NCBI RefSeq assembly: GCF_001704415.2
Contig: NC_030820.1
Span: 45,180,036-45,244,035, forward strand
Direction: 5' to 3'
Origin: Capra hircus
Lineage: Eukaryota > Chordata > Mammalia > Artiodactyla > Bovidae
Length of the DNA stretch: 64,000 nucleotides
The notes below the pieces were generated by a model, which was not told where the DNA came from, did not search any database, and was given only the letters and a program-made list of their open reading frames with translations. The translations under genes and the position numbers were made by a program. Below are positions 45,236 through 55,400 of the stretch, in pieces; within the stretch, counting starts at the first letter, position 1, and each line of letters begins with the position of its first letter.

Positions 45236-46490
45236 TGACATACATAATCAATATGTCATACAATACGTGAACTGTGAACTTCCAGATGTTCAAGCTGGTT
45301 TTAGAAAAGGCAGAGGAACCAGAGATCAAATTGCCAACATCTGCTGGGTCATCAAAAAAGCAACAGAGTTCCAGAAAAACATCTACTTCTGCTTTATTGA
45401 CTATGCCAAAGCCTTTGACTGTGTGGATCACAATAAACTGAGGAAAATTCTGAAAGAGATGGGAATCCCAGACCACATGACCTGCCTCTTGAGAAATTTG
45501 TATGCAGGTCAGGAAACAACAGTTAAAACTGGACATGGAACAACAGACTGGTTCCAAATAGGAAAAGGAGTATGTCAAGGCTGTATATTGTCACCCTGCT
45601 TATTTAACTTATATGCACAGTATATCATGAGAAACGCTGGGCTGGATGAAGCACAAGCTGGAATTAAGATTGCTGGGAGAAATATCAATAACCTCAGATA
45701 TGCAGATGACACCACCCTTATGGTAGAAAGTGAAGAACTAAAGAGCCTCTTGATGAAAGTGAAAGAGGAGAGTGAAAATGTTGGCTTAAAGCTCAACATT
45801 CAGAAAACTAAGATCATGGCATCTGGTCCCATCACTTCATGGCAGATAGATGGGGAAACAATGAAAACAGTGTCAGACTTTATTTTGGGGGCTCCAAAAT
45901 CACTGCAGATGGTGACTGCAGCCATGAAATTAAAAGATGCTTGCTCCTTGGAAGAAAAGTTATGACCAATCTAGACAGCATATTAAAAAGCAGAGGCATT
46001 ATTTTGCCAACAAAGGCCAGTCTAGTCAAGGATATGGTTTTTCCAGTCGTCATGTATGGATGTGAGAGTTGGACAATAAAAAAAACTGAGTGAGGAAGAA
46101 TTGATACTTTTAAACTGGGGTGTTGGAGAAGACTCTCGAGAGTCTGTTGGACTGCAAGGAAATCCAACCAATCCATCTTAAAGGAGATCAGTCCTGGGTG
46201 TTCATTGGAAGGACTGATGTTGAAGCTGAAACTCCAATCCTTTGGCCACCTGATGTGAAGAGCTGTCTCATTTGAAAGACCCTGATGCTGGGAAAGATTG
46301 AAGGCTCAAGGAGAAGGGGACAACAGAGGATGATATGGTTGGATGGCATCACCGATTCAATGAACGTGAGTTTGAGTCAGCTCCAGGAGTTGGTGATGAA
46401 CAGGGAAGCCTGCCGTGCTGCAGTCCATGGGGTTGCAAAGAGTCGGACATGACTGAGTAACAGAACTGAACTGAACTGATGACATACATA
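45236..46490 (+). mobile_element. BovB copy with RT core and 11-bp TSD
   Basis: Element about 45247-46479, from atgtgaac-like text (aatacgtgaactgtgaactt) to the (actga)n tail. The 11-mer tgacatacata is at 45236-45246 and 46480-46490. It contains the largest uninterrupted piece of the RT core in the window (motifs A, B and C). The endonuclease half is missing. Confidence 0.92.
45267..46093 (+). pseudogene. BovB RT pseudogene with motifs A, B and C intact
   Basis: The 232-codon frame (45267-45965) includes the PDVQAGFRKGRGTRDQIANI segment, motif A (FIDYAKAFDCVDH), motif B (QGCILSPCLFNLYAQYIMRN) and motif C (NINNLRYADDTTL). One Glu of the usual SEEEL run is missing (SEEL, a 3-base loss). After VSDFIL a lost G shifts the rest into the 45839-46093 frame (GGSKITADGDCSHEIKRCLL to KKTE, then a stop). 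Endonuclease and N-terminal RT are absent, so it cannot function alone. The start ATG is internal to the family protein. Confidence 0.9.
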
Positions 46491-48200
46491 CTTTCTCTAT
46501 GGAAGATACATTTAAGAACTGAGCAGATAATAATTAAGGAGGATGAGTTATAAGATAGTTGAAATGTTAGTTTGAAATGATAGTTTGATGACAAAATAAT
46601 AAGGTAAAAAAATTAGACAAGGATTACCAAATTTCCCATTACTAAGCATTTCCCTTTAATAATGTTTTCACATTCTGTTTAGCTCCAAAGTCATAAAATA
46701 ATGCCACTGTACTAGTATATTCATTTACTCACCAACTATACAACCCATTATTTATGCCCTACAATGTACCAGGCTGTGTGCAAGGATCTAAGAACATAAA
46801 GGCAGGCATATTAATAATTTTTAGTTACCTGTGTACATAACACATGAATCCAGACTCAAAAAAAAAAAAGGAATACATAACACTGAAGAATAAAATGGAT
46901 TTCAAGTAAGTCAAAACTGACAGAAATTTCATAGCTCACTTTTAGCAATGCCTTAACTATTTTTGGAATGTATATTCTCTGAACTTAGGAACATTTATCA
47001 TCCCTCCTACATATCTGGCAAGAACAATTAATTTGAAATGAGTGGCAGTGTACACTCATATAAATAGGGGCCTTCCTGCTTCATTTTTAAAAAGTGCTAC
47101 TGTAATTTACAATGACATCATTTTAATTTTGACATCTTAATACTGTCTCCATAGATTTGCTTTGACAATGTTTTGTTGTGTTTTGACACTGTTTGTAGTT
47201 TTATCCCAAAGCCTTAGAATTTTAATTCTTTGTTTCACACCAGAGGCACAATGGAACTCAATTAAGACTTTTTCTTGCTTTTGGAATGGAAAGAAGTGCT
47301 CAGAGATTTGATTGATGATTTCATTACCATATGGGATAAATGTAACTTACATGTATGATCCTAAAGGCTGATTTTTTGTCCCACTTAGATGTAACTTAAA
47401 ATTAAGGACGAAGAAAATAATACTGAAGTATTAAATTTCATTTTTTAGGTTTGGAAATATGAGCTCTCAAAAAGGGGAAATTGGTGAATAATGGTTTTTA
47501 CTTGTCCAAAGATCTGTGAATGAGATCCTACAAATGGACAGATGACATATTTACAAATATCCAAAGGCATCTTGTCAACTCAGAGTGTTTGCCACTAAAC
47601 TAGCCTCAGAATGAGCAGGTGGGCATAAACGCTGTTGGTGACCCACCTTGGAACCGTCAGCCAAAGGATGACTCCCCTCTGGATGTATTTATAGCACTGA
47701 CTGATTAAGCTGGATTCTCTCATGACTGAAAGAGACCTTAAGATTAATGACTAACTCCGTGTTTAAATCCTATCCATAAACAGCTTTCAGTTCTGCTAAG
47801 TTAGCCGAGGGGTCACAGCTCATCTCAAGACCATGTGTATTAAAAAGCATGAGCCTGTACATGCTGACTTTAAATTACCCTCCCTCCATGGAAACATGTG
47901 AAATAAAATCTACTGCTGTTTCATATACAGTCCATATGAGACAGCTGTCCTAGCACTCACATGTTCTCTTATCCAAGCAAAATAATACACGTTTTTCAGT
48001 TCTTGGTGTGATATGTTTGTGTGCATGGAATATTTTAAGGTCTCCTATCACCCTTAAAGATCTTCTTTAAACTTTTTGCTTAAACCATCACATTTTAATA
48101 TTTTAAAATATCTTATTTTATAGTGTATTTATTTCTATAAAATATTATTTAATTGTTTAATATATTTCATTGAGCTCATTGAACTAGATTGGCAAAACCT
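46491..48200. other. Mostly unassigned, possible ancient repeat at 46715-46800
   Basis: cattatttatgccctacaat, gtaccaggctgtgtgcaagg recalls a MIR-like 'tatgtgccaggcactgtgctagg' passage. The rest is without gene or recognised repeat, AT-rich toward 48060-48170. Confidence 0.35.
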
Positions 48201-48212
48201 TTTTGAATACTT

Positions 48213-48830
48213 ACAACTGACTGGTTCAAAATTAGGAAAGGAGTAGGACAAGGTTGTATATTGTCACCCTGATTATTTAAATTATATGCAAAGTACATTA
48301 TGAGAAACGCTGGGCTGGATGAATCACAAGCTGGAATCAAGATTGTTGGGAGAAATGTCAACAACCTCAGATATGCAGATGATACCACTCTAATTGCAGA
48401 AAGTGAAGAGGAACTAAAGAGCATATTGATGAGGGTGTAAGAGTGAAAAAGCTGGCTTAGAATTAAACATTCAAAAAACTAAGATCATGGCATCTGGTCC
48501 CATCACTTAATGACAAATAGAAGGGGGAAAAGTGGAAGCAATGACAGGTTTTATTTTCCTAGGCTCCAAAATCACTGTGAACAGTGGCTGTAGCCAAGAA
48601 ATTAAAAGATGCTTGCTACCTGAAAGAAAAGCTATGACAAGCCTAGATGCCATATTAAAAAGCAAAGATCACTTCGCTGACAAAGCTCCATATAGGCAAA
48701 GGTATGGTTTTTCCAGGAGTCATGTACAGATATGAGAGTAGGACGATGAAGGAGGCTAAGTGTGCAAGAACTGATACTTTCAAATTGTGGTGCTGGAGAA
48801 GGCTCTTGAGAGTCTTCTTGGACTGCAAGG
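48213..48830 (+). pseudogene. Decayed BovB RT remnant with YADD text
   Basis: The plus strand carries text equivalent to RYADDTTLIAESEEELKSIL (about 48369-48430), then a loss near 48437 breaks the frame. The following MASGPIT and GSKITVNSGCSQEIKRCLL (in the 48532-48735 frame) correspond to the downstream domain. Multiple frameshifts; non-functional. Confidence 0.82.
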
Positions 48831-49037
48831 AGATCAACCAGTCAATCCTTAAAGGAAATCAACCCTGAATATTCATTGGAAGGACTGATGCTGAAGCTGA
48901 AGCTCCAATACTTTGGCCACTCAAGGTGAAGGGCTGACTCACTGGAAAAGACCCTGATGCTGGGAAAGATTGAGGGCAGAAGGAGAAGGGATTGGCAAAG
49001 GATGAGATGGTTAAATAGCATCACTGACTCAACAGAC

Positions 49038-49040
<3 letters not shown>

Positions 49041-49069
<29 letters not shown>

Positions 49070-49138
49070 AAGTCACTTCAGTCATATCTGACCCTGTGCG
49101 ACCCCATAGACGGCAGCCCACCAGGCTCCCCCGTCCCT
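49041..49138 (-). mobile_element. Truncated Bov-A monomer with (CTG)n
   Basis: Starts with nine and two-thirds ctg units (49041-49069), then ctaagtcacttcagtcatat, ctgtgcgaccccatagacgg and ccaccaggctcccccgtccc, and stops abruptly. It is the (agc)n end of a BOV-A2 with most of the dimer missing. Confidence 0.88.
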
Positions 49139-49215
49139 CCAGGAAATAGTGAAGGACAGGGAAGCCTCAGTCCATGGATGTCACAAACAGTCAGATATGA
49201 CTTAGTGACTGGACA

Positions 49216-49959
49216 CATATTCCTTGTTAGAGGTTCTGACATCAAAAGCATGCTTAGGAATTTTCTTAAGCCCAATGATTTTTTATAGTGTTTATGAGTT
49301 TTTGCACCAGACACTGAAATAATAATAATTTATTTTCTAGCACTCATATATTCATTCGAAACACATTTGGCTTCTAAAGTAAGCAGAGAGCTAATCATGT
49401 GTTTTTTAAGGAGTAATAATCTCCCAATCCAAAAGAAATATATTATGACAACATAAATCGTTCCTATTTGGAAAACACCAATATGTGAAGGCATCATAAA
49501 AAGTGTTACTTCCTAGTTCTCGCTTAATAAAGATTATACACACATATGTTATTCAAGATGGGCCAATTTAAAAAGAAACAACTTCTGAAGCATTTGGACA
49601 TATGGTTTACTTGCTTTTGTTTCAAGAACAAATAATAACATTTAGGCTGGTAGACAGATATATTTTTATATAATCCAACTAATTCAAAAAACATAACTTA
49701 CAGCCGTAAAACATATCTCAGATCAGGAATAAGGAAATGCCCAGAGGAAGGCTCCCAGTAGCTCAGCCTCTGACTGCATTCAGGCTGCAAAACTCCAGAC
49801 CCACCACAGAGGAGGCAGGTGGAGGCGAGACCAGCATCCACAGGACACTGGAGGCGGAGGCCCCAGCCTTGTCCCCACACAGAGATACCAGTTTAACAGT
49901 AGAACACGGACAGAACCCAGAGACACCGAGTGAAGTAACTGGAACCCTTGTGTACTGTT
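49216..49959. other. Unassigned sequence
   Basis: AT-rich to about 49700, then less so. No gene or repeat recognised. Opposed frames at 49698-49880, 49737-49961 and 49763-50029 look like chance. Confidence 0.4.
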
Positions 49960-50216
49960 GAGCAGATTGTAAAATGCTGCCGCTTCTATGGTAAACAGTA
50001 TGGAGATCCTGCAAAACAGTAGAAGTCAACTATCATCATCCAGCAGTCCCCCTTCCAGGCAGACATGCAGCTAAGGAATTGGAACTAGGATCTCAAAGAG
50101 ATATCTGCACCCCTGTGTTCACTGCAGCACTATTCACAATAGCTGAGATGCAGAAGCAGCCCAGCTTCATAGTGGATGGCTGAAGCTGAACTGATGGAGA
50201 AAACGGGTTGTACACA

Positions 50217-50334
50217 CACACTGAACTACTTTACTGAAGTATCGTTGTTTTGCAGTGCTGTGTCAGTTTCTGGTATACAACAAAGTGACAGTTATATTAA
50301 TACGCATAAACTGCACTGAAAAGAATCTGACATG

Positions 50335-50381
<47 letters not shown>

Positions 50382-50520
50382 CAGATAGTATATTTGTATA
50401 GCTTATTATAAGACATTGAATGCAGTTCACTGTGCTATACAGAAAGACCTTGTTTATCTCTATAGTACTCTGTATGCACTAATCTCAAACCCCTAACTTA
50501 TCCCTCCCCTGCCACTTTCA
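50217..50520 (-). mobile_element. L1 3' end, minus strand, nested in the L1 above
   Basis: ttactgaagtatcgttgttt, ttctggtatacaacaaagtg, cacagttcactgtgctatac-like text and aacttatccctcccctgcc match the artiodactyl L1 3' UTR type also seen at 31440. It includes a long (AC)n at 50341-50378. Confidence 0.75.
50341..50378. repeat. (CA)n microsatellite
   Basis: About 19 uninterrupted CA units, long enough to be length-variable between individuals. Confidence 0.97.
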
Positions 50521-50556
50521 GGGGGCTTCCCTGGTGACTCAGACAGTAAAGAGTCC
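50521..50556 (+). mobile_element. 36-bp Bov-tA head fragment
   Basis: gggggcttccctggtgactc, agacagtaaagagtcc is the first part of the Bov-tA tRNA-like head, with the body and tail missing. A 3'-lacking SINE piece is unusual and implies a later deletion. Confidence 0.75.
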
Positions 50557-50800
50557 AATGGACTATTATTCAGCCTCAAAAGAAAAAGGATTCTACCATA
50601 TGTGAGGACATGAAGACATTACAATGGAGGACACTATGCTCAGTGGAATAAGCCGGTTACTGAAGGGCAAACAGTGCCTGATTTCACTTACATGAGCAAT
50701 CTAAAGTAGGCAAACTGTAGAGGCAGAGGATGGAATGACTGTGGCCAGAGGCTGGGAGAGGGGAGATGGGGAGTCGATGTCAAGGGACACATCCGGTGTG

Positions 50801-51059
50801 AGGATGAGTGAGTCCTGATTCCTGCAGTTCAGCACCTAAGTTGTTACCTCATGGCTCCTTTCACAAGGACAAACACCTTCTAAGATTTCTGGCTCCAGCC
50901 CTGTTCTCCAGGTGGAATCTCACCCACTGAGCACAGAGGACAACTCAAGACATGGAGACCGTTGAGGGGAGACTTCCTCCACTCCTGAAGGCCTCTGGCT
51001 GTGCAGACATGTTTGTAGGCAAGTTCACATCTAAGTATTTATACCACAGGGTCCTGGGT

Positions 51060-51090
<31 letters not shown>

Positions 51091-51914
51091 GAGAGGTTCC
51101 AGAAACAAATTACAAGCAAGAAAAAAAATACACTAGTCTGTCTTAATGGTTCACAAAATAACATTACTGCATGCACAGCAGAACACTTCTAATAAATATT
51201 GTGAACAAATGAATGAAGTTATTTTTTTTAGATGAACCTGTTCAGATTCAATGAAGTTCAATCTCTTTGGAGTCTGTAAAATGCAATTTGCACAGAAAGA
51301 AGACTTTTTAATATGAACATGATCTTCAGTCCTTCTTATGTTCTACGTCTGGATGTTTTCCATATGCAGACTGTTCTTGACTGTGAAGTTTCAGAGGTGT
51401 GTGTGCCCTGCTTGGTCAGCATTCTGAACTGTGTGCGTGCCTCCTATGAACACACTCTCAGCAGCACAGAGTGACCCAACGTGTGTGGATGACAGCCTGC
51501 CTCGATCCAGGTTCTGTGAGGGGCTTATCTTTCTATGTCCATAAAGATTTGCCAATAATAACTCAGTATTTTAATGGTTTAATATGACAATGCAATTATC
51601 CAGAGGCACAATTCAACACATCTATATCATTATCTATTTTTGTATAATCACTCAGCAAAACTTGACAGTTAGAATTACTGAGGGAAGTTGTGATAATAAG
51701 AATAATAATTCTTCAACATTATGCATGTTGGCATTGCCTGTGGTATGTGCACCTGCCAACAATTACTTTTCAGCCCAGAGAAGAGCTTCACGCTAATTAC
51801 ACGATCTATGGTTTAGAGCGGGCTCCTTGCCATTCCTCCCTGCCTATCAGATCAAACTATTCCCAAATTCACAGGCAAAGGTCCAGGAGTGCAGGTTTGG
51901 TTATTGGTTTTACT
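50801..51914. other. Unassigned sequence with one microsatellite
   Basis: No gene or named repeat recognised apart from (AC)n at 51061-51088. The 64-codon frame 50952-51146 runs through the repeat and is chance. 51530-51830 has ordinary complexity. Confidence 0.4.
51061..51088. repeat. (AC)n microsatellite
   Basis: Fourteen uninterrupted AC units. Confidence 0.97.
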
Positions 51915-51985
51915 ACAATCCAAGGCTTGCAAAGCATAGCACAGAGTAGGTGCTCAAGAAAGGATCACTGAATTATTTAATTACA
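51915..51985 (+). mobile_element. MIR 3'-end fragment
   Basis: caaagcatagcacagagtag, gtgctcaagaaaggatcact resembles the MIR 3' end ('gcctggcacatagtaggtgctcaataaatg'). Confidence 0.55.
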
Positions 51986-52342
51986 CTTTAATCCATTGTG
52001 CTCAGTTTACTAAAATGAGAGAAAAATCATTTGAATACAAAACAACTCAATTCTGTGGCAGAATCCTAGCTTGGGATTCGGGATTTTCTTTGCTCTGTCT
52101 CAGCAGCCCTTCGCTGCCTGAGGTTCAGGGAGCTCTGCTTCCATTGAGCACAGATTCATTCTTCCCAGGTCAGGAGGGACGAGCAACTCTCTCAGTCACA
52201 CCCAGCTGAAACAATGGGATCACACTTTTAAGAATCAGCTGGGGTATAATTTTGTTGTGGTGTGGTGGTGCTGCTGGCCTTCTTTCTGGTAAAGCTGTCC
52301 TTCCTTTTATAACAGTCACACGCTAACGTCCTGACACTTGTG

Positions 52343-52551
52343 CTTGTGCTCATTCTCTCAGTTGTGTCGGACTCTGTGGCCCCATGAACTATAGCCCAAC
52401 AGGCTCCTCTGTCCACGGGGATTCTCCAGGCAAGAATACTGGAGTGCGTCACCATGCCCTCCTCTAGGGGAATCTTCCCAACCAGGGATTGAAGCCAGGT
52501 CTCCTGCATTGGAGATGAATTCTTTACCTTCTGAGCCACCAGGAAGCCCCA
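52343..52551 (-). mobile_element. Bov-tA SINE
   Basis: Minus-strand copy: tgctcattctctcagttgtg, ccaacaggctcctctgtcca, gaatactggagtgcgtcacc, ctgcattggagatgaattct, gagccaccaggaagcccc. The two overlapping minus frames (52228-52539, 52358-52552) are shadows. Confidence 0.92.
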
Positions 52552-52849
52552 CTACCTTGGGTGAATTTCCAGTGATGACTCATTAGACTAAACTGGAAAG
52601 GAAAACAAACCTATCATCAGAAATCCCTAGACCCGATTTCCACTGTCTGTGATCACCACACCCCGGTAGCGTGGCCAACACTTACCAGTTGAGAACATTA
52701 TAGAAGTGCATAAAACGTAGGAAATAACTCAATTTTTAACAGCCAAAAGCTTAGCTTTTTGAGGTTTTTATTTTTCCCTGAGTCTAATTTCATCTCTATA
52801 GTGAATGTACAATCAGCTTCAATAATCCATGAGCACTTGCTGAATCCAT

Positions 52850-52975
52850 AAATAAACCTGGCACCAAATCATTCATTGATCCATCCTTTGAGAAGAATGT
52901 CAGACTTGTCACAGGGACTGAGGATATAAAGATGAACAAATGATTTTCTTTCCTCAGGGAACTCTATACCCTAGA
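52850..52975 (+). mobile_element. Ancient mammalian repeat, MIR-like
   Basis: aaatcattcattgatccatc, acagggactgaggatataaa, gatgaacaaatgat, ctcagggaactctatacc fits a widespread mammalian repeat theme ('gctgaggatacaaagatgaataa...aaggagctcacagtcta'). Family not settled. Confidence 0.45.
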
Positions 52976-53479
52976 GGAGACCCCGTCTGAAAATAATCAC
53001 AAACCCTTGCCATGTGTAACAGCACAAGAGGAGACGAGCCTCTTTATACACAATCTTATAAATTTTACCTCTCTTGACCTTGGACCACCTGTCCAGACCA
53101 CGCCTGGCTGCCTTGGAACAGGCACTCTTACTGCAGAGGAATTTCCCCAAACACATGACGTTGGGGGCCAGAGATACCCCTGACAGCTCCTCTCACTGCT
53201 TCTCACTTGCTTTTCAAGGTCACCTCTGAGAAGGTATACGATCACAGCTGTTCATGTCTGTCTTTCACCAGTACAAGTCTGTATCATGATTTTTAAAAAC
53301 ACAAGAACTCTGGAGGACAACTTGGGGAAGAGGGCAAATTTCAAAGGAAAGTTTAATTCAGAGCTTTGTGAACAGCCGAGGAGAAAGATGACCCTGCCCA
53401 GGGTGTCTACTGGCTCCCCTCAGAATCCAAGTGAAAAACTCACAGGTTGCACGGCCATAACTTCTCAATAAACCATGTG

Positions 53480-53770
53480 ACCAGCTGCATTCATCTTGCT
53501 CTGACTCAAAAATGATTTCCGTGAGCTAAAATTAATTGTTACCTTAGTTCTAATGCTGAAGTCCTTCTGATTATTTTAATAACATGCAAATTGCATCTTT
53601 ACAACTCAAAGTACATAATCACCTGAGAGTGCCAGTAAGAATCCAGCTTATTAATTACATTAAAATTTATTCTATTAATTAAAGCCAACTCATTGCAATT
53701 ATAAATCTGCAAATAAAGCTTCCATTAGAAAAACGAAGACATGATTGAAAAGAGAGACACTTTAGTTGCT
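53480..53770. promoter_or_regulatory. Possible non-coding regulatory block
   Basis: AT-rich but not low-complexity. It holds a perfect octamer ATGCAAAT at 53584-53591, overlapping the palindrome-like atgcaaattgcat, and several TAAT/ATTA homeodomain cores (for example attaattgtt, ttattaattacatt, ttctattaattaaagc). Such clusters are typical of conserved developmental enhancers, but conservation cannot be seen from one sequence and no gene lies nearby here. Inference only. Confidence 0.3.
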
Positions 53771-54837
53771 TTTAAGTTTATTTATTAAGTCATTAATATA
53801 CCCAGATTGTTTCACAAGATGTCTCATGTGACTCATTAGTGTGGACTGATCTGAGTCAATTGGTAGTGGAATGAGGTATAGGGAGTTGTGATAACAATAA
53901 AATTTCTCCCCACCATTGTGTCTGTGCTGGTCTTAATTTTATTAGGGAAAAGCTGCAAGAGGATAAAAAATGTCACTCAGGTGTCCAGAGTCAGGTGTCT
54001 GAGTAAATCTGGAAGGTACCGGTCAGTATCAGAGGAATGGACAGTACTCCAAGGTCCAGGTGAGCACTTTGACTTTTTTAAAGTTTTTTTCTGTGTGTTA
54101 ACACAAGTAAACACATCTGTTAGGGGGAAAAGGTGGGGGTTACAATCCAGGAGGAAGACTCAACCATCAAAAGAAAGGACACGATTAGCCAAAAAGTATA
54201 GTTATAGGCAAATATAATGATTTCCCAAGTTATTTTTCACTAACCACCACTTATATAACTACAGGCATAACAATGGAAAGAGGTGACCATTAAGGCCACT
54301 TGCTGTAACTATAAGAAAGACAATAGCAGAACCTGGAGCTGATTATTGAGGGTATTTTTTAAATGTACAGACTGCTTCAATATAGACCTCTCATTTATTA
54401 ACTTAGTATTCAATGGTCAATAATTTATCACTAATTGCATAAGCACATCTAACTGAAATAAAACACATATGTTTTGAGTGTCTACATAAACATTCAGGCA
54501 GGTTTAAAACTGCATGGGAATTCATTCCTGCCAGACCAGCACCAACACACAAACAGTAAGGGGAAACCAAGAGGATGCAGATTCTCATAGAAACAGGGAA
54601 TGTGGCACAAGAATAAAATATACCCTATTCCTCAAAACTAAATAAAAAATAAAGGATGATCCACAAAGAGAGAAAAACATCTTGAGTTCTACTAAAGATC
54701 TTTGCTCCTTGGACCCACTCATGGTCAGTCAGGGGTAGTTTCCTTTTATGACCTGTCTGCATGCCCCTCACACAGGGGGTGTAGCTGAGGGGAGAGGTGA
54801 TCACAGGCAATGTCAAGGGAAGGCTGAAGAGAAGGCA
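53771..54837. other. Unassigned sequence
   Basis: No gene or named repeat recognised; frames 53888-54217 and 54403-54588 resemble nothing known. Confidence 0.4.
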
Positions 54838-55127
54838 GGGGAAGCCGATTAGAGAGGAGACAGAACTTCTGATGGTTTGGGAAGCATCCTCCCTTGCTCC
54901 TTCCAGCTTCTGGGGTCTCCTGGCATCCCAGCCCATGGCTACAGCACTCGGGTCCCTGCTCTGTGCTCACACAGCCTCTGTGTCTCCGTGTCTTCACATG
55001 ACCATCCCTCTGTGCACATCAGCTTCTGTTTCCAAATCTCTCTGTGAAGACCCTATTTCTAATAAGGTCACATTCTGAGATACTGGGGACTAGGACTTGC
55101 CATGTGCTTTTGGAAGCAACACAATCC
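54838..55127 (-). mobile_element. MaLR-type LTR, lacking its 3' end
   Basis: Minus-strand LTR body: cttgctccttccagcttctg, gtgtcttcacatgaccatcc, ctgtgaagaccctatttcta, ataaggtcacattctgagat, actggggactaggacttgcc, ending at the LTR 5' end (ggaagcaacacaatcc). About 90 bases of the LTR 3' end are missing on the left. No internal viral sequence is present. Confidence 0.7.
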
Positions 55128-55400
55128 GTATTAGTTTGCCAGAGCTGCAAAGCACCACAGACTGGGAGCTGAACAGCAGACATAGTCCTTCCGCCAAGAG
55201 GCTGGAAGTCAGAGACCAAGGACTCAGCAGGGCTGCTTCCCTCTGAGGCCTCTCTCCTCAGGTGTAAACACCATCTTCTCCCTGTACCCCCATGAGGTCA
55301 TCCCTCTGTGTGTGTGAGTCCCCATCTCCCTTCTGAAGGACCCCAGCCAGACTGGAATAGGGACAACCCTAGTGATCTTTCTAACAGAGTCCATGCTGTT
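55128..55400 (-). mobile_element. Second MaLR-type LTR, 3' part
   Basis: Minus strand, starting exactly at the LTR 3' terminus (gtattagtttgccagagctg), then agcaccacagactgggagct, agaggctggaagtcagagac, ttccctctgaggcctctctc, catcttctccctgtaccccc, ctgaaggaccccagccagac. It stops before the 5' third. The mid-LTR text differs from the left copy, so the two come from different subfamilies or have diverged far. Confidence 0.72.

Larger units (their letters stand above)
48205..49215 (+). mobile_element. Old BovB interrupted by a Bov-A piece
   Basis: Begins near acaactgactggttcaaaat (motif B) and runs to gacttagtgactggacacat. Between 49041 and 49138 it is replaced by a minus-strand Bov-A piece; BovB sequence resumes with ccaggaaatagtgaaggaca. 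It is a decayed copy: several single-base losses (for example near 48437) and no open frame beyond 67 codons. Confidence 0.85.
49960..50800 (+). mobile_element. L1 ORF2 end and 3' UTR, interrupted by opposite-strand L1
   Basis: 49960-50216 gives the ORF2 C-terminal region (aaacagtatggagatcctgc, ctgcagcactattcacaata). After the interruption it resumes at about 50557 (tggactattattcagcctca, gctcagtggaataagccggt, gatttcacttacatgagcaa) and fades at 50800 (agaggctgggagaggggaga). Collinear L1, plus strand. Confidence 0.8.
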
